Origin: Pezizomycotina sp. ARF18
Lineage: Eukaryota; Ascomycota
DNA: 64,000 nt
Assembly (NCBI GenBank): GCA_002224055.1
Contig: AZLU01000006.1
Location: forward strand, 124,001 to 188,000
Direction of reading: 5' to 3'
Shown: positions 1 through 11,849 of the stretch, in pieces
Layout: every line of letters starts with the position of its first letter
Position numbering within the stretch: position 1 is the first letter of the stretch
Notes under the pieces: generated by a model
Seen by the model: the letters and a program-made list of their open reading frames with translations, nothing else
What the model was told of the DNA's origin: nothing
Databases searched by the model: none
Translations under genes and position numbers: made by a program

Positions 1-980
1 ATTTTTATAAATATATAATATTATTATAATTAAGGCTTTTTAAGATGTTTAAGACGTATAGTTAAGCTTAATAAATTATTAATAATTTTTATAGTAATGC
101 TATAATGCTTTTTATATTAAGAAGACAGTCTCTCTACTCTCCAGACTCCTTAATTTAATAATACTTACACATATGGCTACAGTGGTATTTAATATCAGGT
201 GGGTCGGGCCGACCCGAGGGGGTGTTAACCCGCCCATACTACCCTATCGGGTCGCCACTACTAACCCGACCTGACTTATCACAAAAGTCTACGCAGAGGG
301 TATGTACTATTATATAATATATTAACGTATAATAAGGATAGCTTAGCGCTTTTATTAAAAGCGTAGTAAGGTTAATACTATATAAGTATAGCGCTAAAGA
401 ATATTATTAATTTATAATTTACTAGCTCTTAGCTTAGATTTTATTTATTTTTATAAGATACTTATATATTATATCTTTATACTTTAAACCTCTTATTTAA
501 TATCTAAAAGATTATATATAGATTTAATCTCTTTTAAGCTAATATAATTAGTTATAAAAAAGCTAGAGCTATTCTTTAGCTCTTTAATTAATTAACTTAA
601 TAAGTTATATATATATAATAGTAACTTAGCTTTTATATAGTAAATCTCTTTTCATTTAGCTTTTAAAGTATCTTAGTACCTTTTAATTTACCTTTCGTCA
701 AGCTTTATATTATATTCCTACGACGCTAAAGCTGAAGTCTTTTTAAGTATTAATCCGTTACATATATATACAAGTTTAATTTTTTTTTTTTCTTTTAATT
801 TATTTTATAATTATATTTATTTTTATTAAATAAATCGTTTAAATCTATAAATTTATATTATAAAAAACAAAGGTATGGAGATACGGTTATTTATATAATA
901 GAGATTAAATTCTCCAAGATTTTACATATTTTTTTATAGTAGTAGTAGTAGTAAAAAAGAATATTTTAGCGATTTCTCGA
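1..980. repeat. AT-rich, RIP-like repeat block
   Basis: Most of this stretch is A and T with very frequent TpA steps and few CpA or TpG steps, which is the footprint of repeat-induced point mutation in ascomycetes. No coding frame of note is present. A GC-rich patch at about 198-290 stands out and is listed separately. The block probably derives from a transposable element, but no family can be named from the sequence. Composition returns to normal from about 980 onward. Confidence 0.6.
180..290. repeat. GC-rich hairpin patch, hAT-terminus-like
   Basis: A CAGTGG motif at 180-185 is followed by a patch with the inverted arms GGGTCGG and CCGACCC around one central G (about 201-215), then further copies of GGGTCG and CCCGAC up to about 273. 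DNA transposons of the hAT superfamily often begin with CAGTG-type termini followed by such GGGTCGG/CCGACCC subterminal repeats. I looked for a matching right end with an 8-bp target duplication. The nearest candidate (CCACTA near 1105) does not carry matching flanks, so the element is not delimited. Confidence 0.3.
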
Positions 981-1588
981 GGTGTTAATTTTATTTCTTA
1001 CCTTGGTCAGAAATTGTTGTACCAGTCGTTTTGGCCCACGCTAAATGCTCTGGGTTGTTATTACACCCGAGGTCTAAGACACTCGTTTAAATAGGTGTCT
1101 CAGCCACTATTATAGAGTAGAGTAATAGAGTTTGTCACACCAACACAGTTGCAATTTTAGAACTGCTGTTTATAGGTTTTTGGGAGCCCTTGTGGCTTCC
1201 CTACCCTGGCTAGCCTCGACAGCTAGACCAAAAAAAGGGGTCCAAATAGGTGGGGTGGGTCAGCTAAGCATCGCGTATTCACGCCGACGCGAGCGTCGAG
1301 CGGTTTTTATTGGCTCGCTTTTCTTGATTCTCATAGGTGCTTTTCCGTTCAAATAGCTCAGCTCAAATTAGCCCTGTGAGTCTACGTTCTCATTGTAACG
1401 ATATCTTCGAACCGGAGAGGGGTGACGTCAACGGTCGGTTCACAGTCGAGCTTGTGTGTGCGTCCTATAGTATAAAAATCATCCCCAATTCCTTCTTCCT
1501 GGATGTTCTAAGCCTGTGCCAGACGCACTACACAAAATACAATATTCCAGAAAAATCCACCACGATTTCATCCCATCAAGCTCCCATT

Positions 1589-2073
1589 ATGCTTGCCAAA
1601 AACATCGCCGTCCTTTCACCCTCGCTGCGGGCCTTACTTCAGCTCAAATAGCTCGTACCAAGGCGATACCAGGCGCATGCCCCCAAGGCACGATACAGAA
1701 CGGGTCAAAATGCTGTACTCAAGAAACCCCAACATGTTCCGACCCCATCCAACCGCCGCCCGATCAGCCCTGCCCTCCGGCAGGAACCCTTACACTGACT
1801 TTTACGGGAGGGAGTGGTGCTGCCCTGGCAGGAGCCAGCACATCACCCCCGCTTGTTCCCGTCGCCCAGCAAGGCCGCCGTCAGTTGTGCAGACGGTTCT
1901 ACTCTGAATAGTGCTGGCAAGTGCTGTACTCCGGCGCCGGAACCTACTGCACTGATGTTCCACCCCAAGCTTCCGGCGGGATTTTCGCCTGCCCGGTTAA
2001 CTATTTTGGAGATTGTTGTCCAGAGGGCAGCTTTTGCGGTACCTCTGGAAATAATCCTGTGTGCTTCGCGTAG
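1589..2073 (+). CDS. small secreted cysteine-rich protein
   Basis: The ATG at 1589 opens a short hydrophobic N-terminus (MLAKNIAVL, then TLAAGLTSAQ in the next frame) that reads as a signal peptide. The mature part of roughly 130-140 residues is rich in Cys, Pro, Gly and Ser. It holds three similar cysteine modules: CPQGTIQNGSKCCT, CADGSTLNSAGKCCT, and CPVNYFGDCCPEGSFCG near the C-terminus, ending at a TAG at 2071-2073. The frame changes at about 1613 and again around 1830-1960, in line with the one-base errors seen across the window. No intron is evident. The CC doublets and the secretion signal suggest an extracellular, disulfide-bonded protein, perhaps an effector or wall-associated protein. 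I do not recognise a named family. It lies between two RIP-like AT-rich blocks. Confidence 0.6.
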
Positions 2074-3619
2074 GATTGATGTCAGCGGGCATCATGTCGT
2101 CTCTGTTGGAGTGGTTTTGGGAGATAGTTGACGTTAGAATCATGTAGATTGTTACTTTTGTCGAGTAAATGAAATTACATCAGCCACTATGAACATTTGG
2201 GAATTTATTTACTAAATATTGGAAATGTTTTGACAACGCGCGAGCGCGTTGTATCGTGGAGAGGGCATGAAAAGAGTAACGGTTCGTTGAGGGCCTGGAT
2301 ATCTTGAGGGGAAAGGGAGGGGTGACCCTCAGTCATTAAATCTATTGCGTAGTGAGTTGCATGGAGGTTTGGTGACTATGGATCTTGGGAAGGCTACACG
2401 GCTGGACTATGCATGTTCCTCCATTGAACAGAGCCGGCAAGCTGTGAGAACAGATGGGATGAACCTGAGGACTGGAGGCTTGCGGAGGTACTTGTCAACC
2501 TGTAGTTTGCCCCGGGAATATGGATATTTCGCCTTTGAAGACGCATTTTTGGCCCCAATGGGAGAATCTGTCGAGTAGTAAAATATTGTAGATGAAATGA
2601 TTCATAATAGTTTTTTGAGTACCACCCGCGTTTCCTGCCTTCTCTTCATACTTTTCTGAGGTTTACCGTCCAAAATCAGGCGTGAAACGTGCATACACAC
2701 TATCATTGTATGATATATGTACCACGGAGCCTTTAATTACTCTTGTTGCTGCAGATTGATATTTAGCATAACATGACTTCAGCATATTATATCTCCGGCC
2801 TAGATTTGATGCTATGGAGTTTCTGGTGCATTGTCGATAAATATATGTACGTACGCGACAAGGCACAAGAATAAGCGGAACAGCCATGGCGTATAGATTG
2901 GTCAGGCGGCACGTTGGAACGTTTAGACTGGTTCCGAGTTACTTCTGGATTCTGGAGTAAGTGTAATGCGGTTTTCTCGAGCCAACGCTTCTGTATAGCG
3001 CTAACGAACGCGGACAGGTCAAGAAATCACGGATCTAAAGCGACGCTGCCAGGGTTGACTTTCCTGGTCGTAAATCAACGCCAAACACCCAAGAAGAACT
3101 CGATCCCTCGACAACGGATACCCAAACATCACACCGACATTTTTACTCCGTTGTGGCCCGAACGCGATAATCTTGAGCGACTTAGCCGGACTGGACGTGC
3201 CAGATTGAGACTTGCACATCGAAGCGAGGGATGCCGGTTTTAGCGGCTTGGCATCCATTTGTCGGAATTGGAAGTGCCAAATTACCAGTCTTTGCACTAC
3301 TTTCATTTTATTTTTCTCTTTTGTTGGATGATCACAAGCCTTCATCTCTTGGCGAGGCTGGATCTGGGTCCACCGCACCATGAGCATTGATATTTTTGGC
3401 CTTGTCGATCTATTTCGCTCTTTACCGAGACCTGCTCATGGACAATAATAAGAACGCCAAGGTCGCCTATCTCACCATTTAAGGGACTGTTTGTGCAACT
3501 GAACCCATTCCAGCCTCTTAGAAAAGCTGCCACACGCAAGCCAAGAAGTGCAATTTACGGAGATATAGAATTTTTAGGATTACCTTTTTCTGAGAACCGA
3601 CATAAGACGTTCTTTTGTT
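2074..3619. other. intergenic, no gene supported
   Basis: Base composition is balanced. Open frames of up to 122 codons occur on both strands, but none has a recognisable domain, a credible splice pattern or a composition that singles out one strand. I see no repeat or RNA gene here. Confidence 0.4.
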
Positions 3620-5060
3620 TTAGGGTATCTAGCCGTTTTTGCATAAGCAATATATACTACTATAAGCCCTTCTTTTATGTTTCTCGATGGAAGAATCTAA
3701 TAATAATATTTATATTCTTAAAATCTAAGTAGATGTATCTTCTATATTGCGCTTCAAAGTGAACAAAGGCGCTAAAAAAAAAAAAAAATAGTTTAAGAAC
3801 GTACTACTCCTCTTGACTATATACTTTTTTTTCGCCTCCGTTGATATTATATCTCATATTTCAATAATCCCTGAAGTTTATCTATCAGGTATAAGCCTTA
3901 ATGAAATAAAATATTATAAAATAAACCTTTATTCTATATTAATGCTCCGTAACTACCATTAGAAAATTACCTAGAACCTAAACCGCCGACTTTTTTAAAG
4001 GCAACTATTACTACTACCGTAATAAGTACCGTAGGGATAACAGTAACTATAGCCGTTACAAAAGGGGAAGCTAAAGTATCCTAAAGGCTATACGCTTAAT
4101 AGAATAAGGAAAAGTACTATAGGCTATACAAAATACATATACAGATAAGCCGGCGAATATATATCTAGCGGGTTACAAAGACTATAGAGTAAATTTTTTT
4201 AGAGGTTATTATCCAAGAGAGGGCTTTTACTTAGTTAATAATAAAGTCGATGCCTTCTATACGGTATAGTAGTTTTAATACTAGATACTTATATTTTTAT
4301 ATATTTAGATTTTATGGTTATGTGAATTCTAATGTTTAGTCTTTAAAATCTTTTTACCTTCTACCTTTTCTATACAAAAATACTTTCAAGTTGATAAATT
4401 AATTGATTGGGAGGCCCCCGGGTATAGGTTTCTTAGTGCGTTTATAATATTAATGTTAGATATTTAGATAACTTAAATAATACTAAAATATTTTAGAGAA
4501 GCTCTGCCCGAATTATGAAGTTAGGAGGCTAAAGAACGCTTGGAACCCCTATAGACATCTATATCTCTAATTTTCTAAGGTAATTTTTAGTGTTTCTTAC
4601 TCTTTTCTACATATACGAAGATACTAATCCCCGTGCCCTCGTCCCTTACCCATACTTGTTCATAGGGTTTACTAGCTATGAGAGGATTTATCAATACTTC
4701 TGTCGGCTGAGACGTCCAAATATAAATACCGATTATTAATACTAAGATACGAGACTAAACCCTACTAGCGCAAAATATTCGGTATTGATGAATAGCGGAC
4801 CTTTATTCTTATATCTTAATTTTTTGTCAAAAGGGCATTACAATTTTTATGCTCCGTGCCGTTAGCATCTTTTATACCACATTAGCATTATCTGTTTCTC
4901 CCTATTTAAAATATTTTAACTTATCAAGTAATTCAAGGATCGAGAAAGTTTAAAAAAAGAAAAAGATATTTTACTTATTAGTAGCTATATAGAGTCAAGA
5001 TATTAAATCTAGGATTAGAACAAAAGTATATAATTGTTCTCGGGATCACTCTAGCGCCTC
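3620..5060. repeat. AT-rich, RIP-like repeat block
   Basis: A second block with many TpA steps, runs such as ACTATAGAG and CTATAC, and few CpA or TpG steps, as expected after repeat-induced point mutation. There is no usable open frame. The edges are approximate: the left edge follows normal DNA near 3610, and the right edge is near 5060, where GC-rich sequence (CTCCTGCCCCACCCG) resumes. Probably a mutated transposable element of unknown family. Confidence 0.55.
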
Positions 5061-5148
5061 CTGCCCCACCCGTTCCCTGTAACTGCCGATATCGGAACCT
5101 TTAAATCTAACAACGTCCCGCCTTGTCTACGCGTGCCTTGGGCAGTTC

Positions 5149-6068
5149 TTAATCTCGATGGATTCCGGGGAGCTCAAACTTCTCCCCTGACATGCTGTCC
5201 GCAATCAAAGCAGAAAGGGACTTCTTACTCGGGTCGTCCAGAATTATGGGGACTTCCCGGCTAGTCCAGCTAAACATCGTCGATACTTTACTCGTATACG
5301 TCTTAAACGTCCGCATGCTTTTCGTGCTCTCCATCGTTTTATTCCGCGGTATCTATCCCCATAGGTTGCTCCCTCAGCAAGTTTGTTGAGAGCTTTGAAT
5401 ATGTGCTTCGCACTGTGTTCGCCGCCCCCATCTGAGTTTTGCGCCATCAGCCAAGCAACATGGGGTGCTGCAATGCGTCGACGGGGTAAAAAATGGCTCC
5501 ATTCCTTCGGTTAGCAGAATGACTGTCCTCATTAAGGAAGGCACTGGCCCAAGGGGCCGTCGTTTATCCCTATGTAAGGATTCGACCTTTGTAATTATTT
5601 TCTCGTTATATTTTTCTTTGTGGCCCAAGAATGTCTCTGCATTATCTGTAAGGTCTAGCTCTCGAGGAGCACCCGAGCTACGGGACCGCATAACACAAAA
5701 TTTCGAAATAACTCATAGACGGCACTAGGAATAAGGAAATGACCTATACAAACCGCGTAATAAAAGTATGATGTATATCTAGAGTTAAAACAATCAGCCT
5801 TCGTATATTTTTTCAAGCGACTAGTCGACTCACGCGCAGGACGCTTGTTCTTCCCACGCCCAAAAGGGCCTATATATAATCTCGACTGAGGACTTTGTCG
5901 CCAAAGTTGCTCTTTTTTAGGTGAGATTGCTTGTATAACGCCCACGGTGTTCCATTTTCCAACGTTACGAATGTATCTGGCGTACAATCTGCAAGGTACC
6001 ATCACACTGCAGCATCCTTCCGCAGCTTGTTTTAGGTCCGGATTGTGCAAGCTCTGGTCAATATCCAT
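5149..6068 (-). pseudogene. possible gene relic, unrecognised
   Basis: On the minus strand several adjoining open pieces follow one another in different frames: about 6068-5655 (starting MDIDQSLHNPDLKQAAEG), 5691-5374 (with GHKEKYNEKIITKVESLHRD) and 5447-5149 (with RYRGIKRWRARKACGR, then DDPSKKSLSALIADSMSG). The local composition is gene-like, unlike the AT-rich block beside it. I cannot match it to a family. It may be a decayed gene, a gene broken by sequence errors, or chance. Confidence 0.2.
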
Positions 6069-6129
6069 TCACGTAGGCTGTGGGCAGGCCTTTGAGCAGA
6101 ACGATCTGGGCAGGAAGCAAGTTAGTTAG

Positions 6130-7364
6130 TGTTGACTCCATTTACAAATTTATGTCATGTTACATTATATTAGAAGAACACGATAGGAAACCGAAAGTAA
6201 ATATATAAAACATACCGTGCTCCCAGGATATATATTCCGCTAATTCGTTCATGCTTCTTCAATTCAACGGCGGAATCAGAAAAGGACCCCGTTCTTACCC
6301 CGTTCTCCTTTACCTTGCAGCATGCATAGCAACCTTCTCTTAAATTTATGAAATAAAAGGATAAGGAAGAAAGAAAAAAAAAGCCTCGAACGAAAGGAAA
6401 GAGTAGGGTGAAATACGATATATAAGAAATCAGTGAATAGGTAGTAATAGTTAGAAAACATAAGGGGGGGGGGGGGGAAGGCACTATTATTACATATTCG
6501 AGCGCACTGGCATTTCACGTGGTAAAAAAAAAAAAGAGAGATATATATCTTACTAGGTTCTCCTGAAATAGCAATAGACAGTCGCAGTCATAGACCTTTT
6601 CAAAAAATAATGATCGGAATCTAGTTATTAGTATCTGTTCTAGTTCTCATCACTGAATGCTCTTGCGAGCTCTAATGCGATCTGACCTTGCTACTTCTCG
6701 AATGTTGAATTCTTTTATTTTATTTCTTTTTTGTTTTCGTTGAAGGCATTCTGGTAAAAATACATTTTTCTTTGAATAAACAAAGGTAAAAATCAGGAGG
6801 GATGCTTCCTTCGTAGTCAACTCTGTCCCTTACGATCTGAAGATAAAAGGTACTGAGTAGCCTACGTACATACGGTGCGTTGAAACATCAATAACCAATA
6901 ACAAGCACAAAACAGTATTAGCGATGTTTTTTTTTGTTAAAAGAAATATGAAGTAGAAACTCCAGTGGCCAAATTTGGCAAAGCACGGAGTTTACTTCGT
7001 CGTAACATGTCGATCTTAAGTAATAGTTTTAAAAATCTCATCTCTTTCTTTCCAATCCCCCTATTTTCCTTGATAATCCAAGAACCACAGTTTTATTTCC
7101 CTCCTCTGATCATTCCGCTGCTTTCGTTGTTGATGAAAGGTCATTGCTGGGCGTTGAAAAATAAGGCGAAACTTTTTGGAAAAAAATTATTCCACCATCG
7201 ATGTTTTTACGAAGACACTTTCTGTATCCTATAAACATGATGGAGGATATTTTTTTTTTAATGTTTCTGGATTGTCGAAGGGGTTGATTGTGCGATTTAC
7301 GTTCAAAGTAGAACCCGAAAAAGACTCGCGATTTTGACGGTCTCGTTATCAAAGACCTCAATTA
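6130..7364. other. intergenic with a G14 run
   Basis: No coding signal supported. The stretch holds a run of 14 G at 6464-6477, A runs near 6523-6534, and T-rich tracts. It serves as the 3-prime flank of the minus-strand gene that ends at 7365. Confidence 0.4.
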
Positions 7365-8826
7365 TTATTTTGAGCATGAGTTGAAATTTCCCATTTGAAA
7401 ATTTGCGTAAAATTCCGTTTCACGTCGGGACCCAGAGTTTACCCCTGCCGCGTGCGACGCCGCGGTTGGCATCGCGGCCGAGGACGTCTCGGGCTCGTCG
7501 CGGGTCCGGAATCCGGAAGAGTTCGGCGAATCGGGAACGAATTGCTCTTCTCGAAACAGCATCTCATTGGGGGCCGCTCCGACTGTATTGCTGCGGCCGT
7601 AACTGGCGTGGTGACCGCCGCGCTGCGCGAGGCTCATACTACCTCCTCCGCGCCCCCCGCCACCGCCGCTACCGTTTCCGCGCGGAGACGTGCTGAAGTT
7701 GTTGGCGTTCTGATTACTCCTGTTACGGCGTCGCCCACTACCGCCGCCGCCGCTGTGTCCGGGCGTGTGTGGCTCTTCGGCTGCCTTGTTGAAGCTCCTA
7801 CGGTTACCACCTTCGCTAAAGGAGTGGCCGTGCCTGGCCCTGTGCACACCGCCCGTGCCGTCGCTGCTGGCGCGCGCGCGCTGCTGTCGTTTTCGTTGCT
7901 GCGGTTCTGCTGATGATTTCGTACTCGCGCTTCTTCTCCTTGTACGCCCTCGCCTCGTCGCGGACTTTATGCGCCAGCTCTTATGTTGAGCACGGGGATG
8001 CTGAACCTCTTCGCCCAGTACGACGTCTCGGGGTTGTGGTGACGAGGTAGTGACCCCGTTGGAGACCTTCGACATCTCGCTCGTGTCGGCGTTGTGGATG
8101 CAGAACAGCGCGCAGTTGTGATGGGTTGGATGCGGCGGGGACGTCGGGCGCGGGAGCGGCGAGCTGGGGCTCGGCGGCCTGTTAGACAACGGAGCGGTGT
8201 TCGCGCGCTTAACTCCTACCGCTTTCCCTTCAGCTCCGGCGCTACCCCTAGATCCGACGGAGGGGTAAGGTTGTTCTGCGCCGCCATCGACGGGCTCTTC
8301 GGCGGCGAAATGGACGTGTGCTCCATCATCTCCGTCGCCTGCAGCATCATCGACTCCGTCATCGCCAAGCGGGCTCGCGAAGCCGTTTTCGAGCGGTTGC
8401 ATCTCGGCGGAGCTCGGCGGCGGGTTATACCACTCCAGACACTCGTCCCACGTCCGTAATCTCCTCCTTCCCTTGCATCCTCACACCCTTTTGGTCCCGT
8501 TCCCATGCCGGAAAAGCTTGTCGAACCAGCGCACCGTCTCCCTCGCGTTAACATTTCGGGGTCGCTGCCGCGCTTGAGGAGGTCGATGGAGTCGAGGATC
8601 GAAAACGGGACGGTGATCTTGACGGCGCTATCGGCGACGAAGTTCTTGATCTCGCCGATCGAGGTCGTGAAGGCGGTGTGGTCGGCGATGAGCTGCAGCG
8701 TCGACGGCTTCGGTGGCGGAGAGGGTGCAGGCGGCGGTCGTAGTCGACGAGGTCTGCAGCTCGTTTACGTTGTACTTGAGCGCTCGACGGCGAGCCTTTG
8801 GAGCTGTTTGAAGCCGATGGACATTT
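7365..8826 (-). CDS. unrecognised protein with Gly/Arg/Asn-rich C-terminal half
   Basis: The minus-strand ATG at 8826 starts MSIGFKQLQRLAVE. Reading on through several one-base frame changes gives a helical section (IADHTAFTTSIGEIKNFV, then VPFSILDSIDLLKRGSDPE and LTRETVRWFDKLF), then WDECLEWYNPPPSS, a Pro/Ser-rich linker, NPETSYWAKRFSIPVLN, and a charged helix VRDEARAYKEKKREYE. The last 150 residues are low complexity with GGGGSGRRRNRSN and GGGGGRGGG stretches and a SFSEGGNRRSF segment. The stop is at 7365-7367. The VPFSILDSIDLLKRGSDPE...TRE segment faintly resembles the core of Mediator subunit 10, but length and the rest do not fit, so I leave the name open. The RGG-like tail could suit RNA binding or phase separation; that is inference. 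On the plus strand only shadow frames exist. Confidence 0.5.
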
Positions 8827-11800
8827 CGAATTAGCTTATGCGAAAACAAATCCAACTTTATTGAACATCTTTATTAAAAAAAAATAACCGAAAACTAGAA
8901 AATGAAGCGAAATTAGAAGCACCACGGAGCGCCTACAACTTACAATCCGTTATTTGAGCTGTTTTCCCTCGAAGGGGATGCATGGTTGCAGTACTCATTA
9001 TTACTGTCTTTTGGTCGCCTTTTGCCTTGTCGTTCTTTTTACAGTATAGCGTAGTAACGTAGCATTGCAGTAGCTAACAGATGTAGAATGAGAATGGTGT
9101 AACGCTAGTTAGGCTGCAGCAGTGTTCAGCAACTGCAGCTAGTAGCGATTTTGTCGGCTTGTAATACCTCTCTCTCTATTTTTTTGTAAGGATAACCACG
9201 GTGTTCAGATAGAGTAAATGACTCCGAAAGAAAAGAAAAAGGTCGTAAAAAAGTAATTCCGCCCCAGATAAAATCCTCCCCCCTTCCCTTTCTTCTCTTG
9301 TCCACCTCTTATATATATATATCTCGTCCCACCACTCCGAAAATCCTTCCGCCCGTATGACTCTAAATTCGATATCGTGAATCAGTTAGTTAAGCGACCA
9401 GGTCCAATGAGTCGTTGCCCGAGAGGCTGAAAAGCTAGCGATCCAAAGGAAGTGGAGATGTAAGAGATGTTTTGTCTGAAGATTGAAATAGAAAAAAAAA
9501 AAAAAAGGTTCCCCTTATTTATTACTAAAATTGTCTGGAGATGGGATCGTTTAAAAGTTTGGGAGGTTGGGGGAGACAAAAAGCTTTAAAAGAGTGAAAC
9601 GGCAGTATTACGGGAAGTTTTTTTTATTATTTTTTATTTTATTTTATTATTTTTTTTTTTTTTCAATCTTAAAGATGTGGGTGGGCCACGAAATAAAAAG
9701 AGCGAGGATTCGGCACGCAGGTGGGGGGACAATGACTTCCATACGGTCGATGAAACTCACCACCAAGCTTAGATTTAAATCTAGAAGTAGCTTGTAGCTT
9801 AGCCGATGATGATGATAGTTTAATGTCAAAACGGCTTTTTAAATGCTGTTAAATGAAGAAGCGTCTTGGTGTAATAAAGAAGGATATATAAAGTCGTGAA
9901 ATGTGTCTTTCTTTGTAATACTTATGCGAAGCACCTTTCTGTCAAAGCTATTTGTCCTATTTTTTATTTATTCCTGCTTCATGTAATTGTGGCTGTTTCC
10001 AAGGCTTTTAAAACATACTTGATTCAATTCCAAAAAGGTTCCCTGGTCCCGTGCTGCGACGTAAAAAAAAAAAAAAAAAAAAAGCAGAAGATCTTCAAGG
10101 ATTGTGAAGGACAAGAGCTAGAACATTCGAAGAAGAGAAAGGGTTATAAAGCAAATGAGAAAAACGTGGAGATATTATTGTAATAGATAGATGAAAGAAG
10201 GCAAGAAAGAGAAGAAGACTGGAAGGTACAGAGGAGGTAGATTTGTAAATTTTTTTTTTTTTTTTCAGAAGTATTACAAAGAAATCGCAAAAGTCGCTAC
10301 TAGTAGTAAGAAGAAGAAAAAAAGGGGGTGGATTCTACTGGGTATGAGGTTGCATCATATTTGCTATTTGGGGGAGATCAAGAGAAAAAAAGGGTATCAA
10401 ATCATAAGTTCAATCCCAGGCGACCGCATTTCCAATGATTTAGATTTCTTGACTTCATTGGGCAGCCAAGTAGCTTCGGTTGCTCTTTGTTGCTGACATT
10501 TCGAAGCTAGATCGTTACCTATCCCAGACTCCATCCGAACTCATCGTAAACATCCACTTCTTTGCTTAATTTCAAAAATAAAAAGGGAGATAGTATTAAA
10601 GTATTTCCAATTAGAAAGGAAAAGGGAATTCACAACAAGGACGACTGAGAGTCTGAGACTTCCTAATTTCGTATCAATCTTGTGAGCGTCTGAGTGTCGA
10701 TTGTCTTTCGCGTTACGGATGGTGAGCCGCACCATTGTCAAAAAAGAGGGAGCCAAAATCGCACTTTTTTTTTCGTCTTTGGTACTGTTATACGACGCGG
10801 TTATGGAACGTCAGCAGTTCCGATAGCCGACGTACTCAAGGCGAAGCAAAGAGCAGCATTTATTCCAAGATGCCCGTTGTCTAGATTGACGAAAGCTCGC
10901 TCGAAGCAGAGGAAGCTAGCTGAAAGGTCCCTTTCCAGAACATGTCGCATCGAGAAGGTCTCTTTTCGACCCAATCTGCACACTGAAAATAGCTTTTGTC
11001 GCTAGGGGCTCCAATCCCGGAATCAGGCTTAGGTTCCTAATCAGGGACCGCATTGCAAAAAAGCGCTTAGCTTTGTCGCATCTAGCCTTGCTCTCCAGAT
11101 CAACGCCGAATCAAAAGGTCGAAAAGGCTTTCTTGCTCCGTGACCAACGTGGGCTCCAGGTTTGGCTGATCGCTGGAGACGGAAGAAGAAGATTCGTGGA
11201 ATGCTGCCCGCTGCTGTCTTGGAAAAGTTTTGTCCGCCTTAGAAAATAGAAAAAAAGGGAAATGGTGCGGAAAAAAGCCCCCACATTAGCGTGGCGGAAG
11301 CTTTTAGCGATTTCCCCAAGCGGGAAAAATCGAAAGGCTGCATGGTTGCCAAGATGTTGAACCTGATTGTAGGCGCGGCGAAGATTCCTTCATTGCAGGC
11401 TGATCGACTTTTTCGAAAGCTTCGATTTTGAAAATCGCCTGTCTTCGATATCGACTTGGATGATGCTGGTTGAAAGGAGTTCAAGATAAAAATGGATAGA
11501 AAGCACGGAGGAATATACATACCAGGAATTCTACGGCGTTATCCCTAGCTAGCTATAGCTATGGGAATGCATGTATAGGGGTTTTGTTTAAGCTGCAGCT
11601 GCAAAGCAAGGGAATTAGACAACGAAAAATGCCGAGGCCCAGCATTCCTCATGAGAAGCTTAACCTAAACCTCTCAACGTTTCCCCCTTACGTGACACGA
11701 CAACACGTCGACCTTTTCACATTTTACAATCACCATCAGAGGCAAAAAGGGGTCCATCCGTCTTCGAGAAACCATAGATATTTCAATATTCGAAGACCTA

Positions 11801-11849
11801 AGGGGACAACAGAACAGCTTGTTCAATTTCTAGAAAAAAGCATCAAAAA
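8827..11849. other. long intergenic region rich in homopolymers
   Basis: About 3 kb without a supported gene. It holds a run of about 22 A at 10061-10083, T runs at about 9649-9663 and 10250-10265, and A runs near 9489-9505. It must contain the promoter of the minus-strand gene starting at 8826 and that of the gene starting at 11850. The section 10700-11520 has balanced composition with short open frames on both strands, but nothing recognisable. Confidence 0.35.

Noticed and set aside
7395-7913. 172-codon plus-strand frame rich in Ala, Arg and Val
   Set aside because: It is the antisense shadow of the Gly/Arg-rich minus-strand gene; GC-rich codons leave the opposite strand open.
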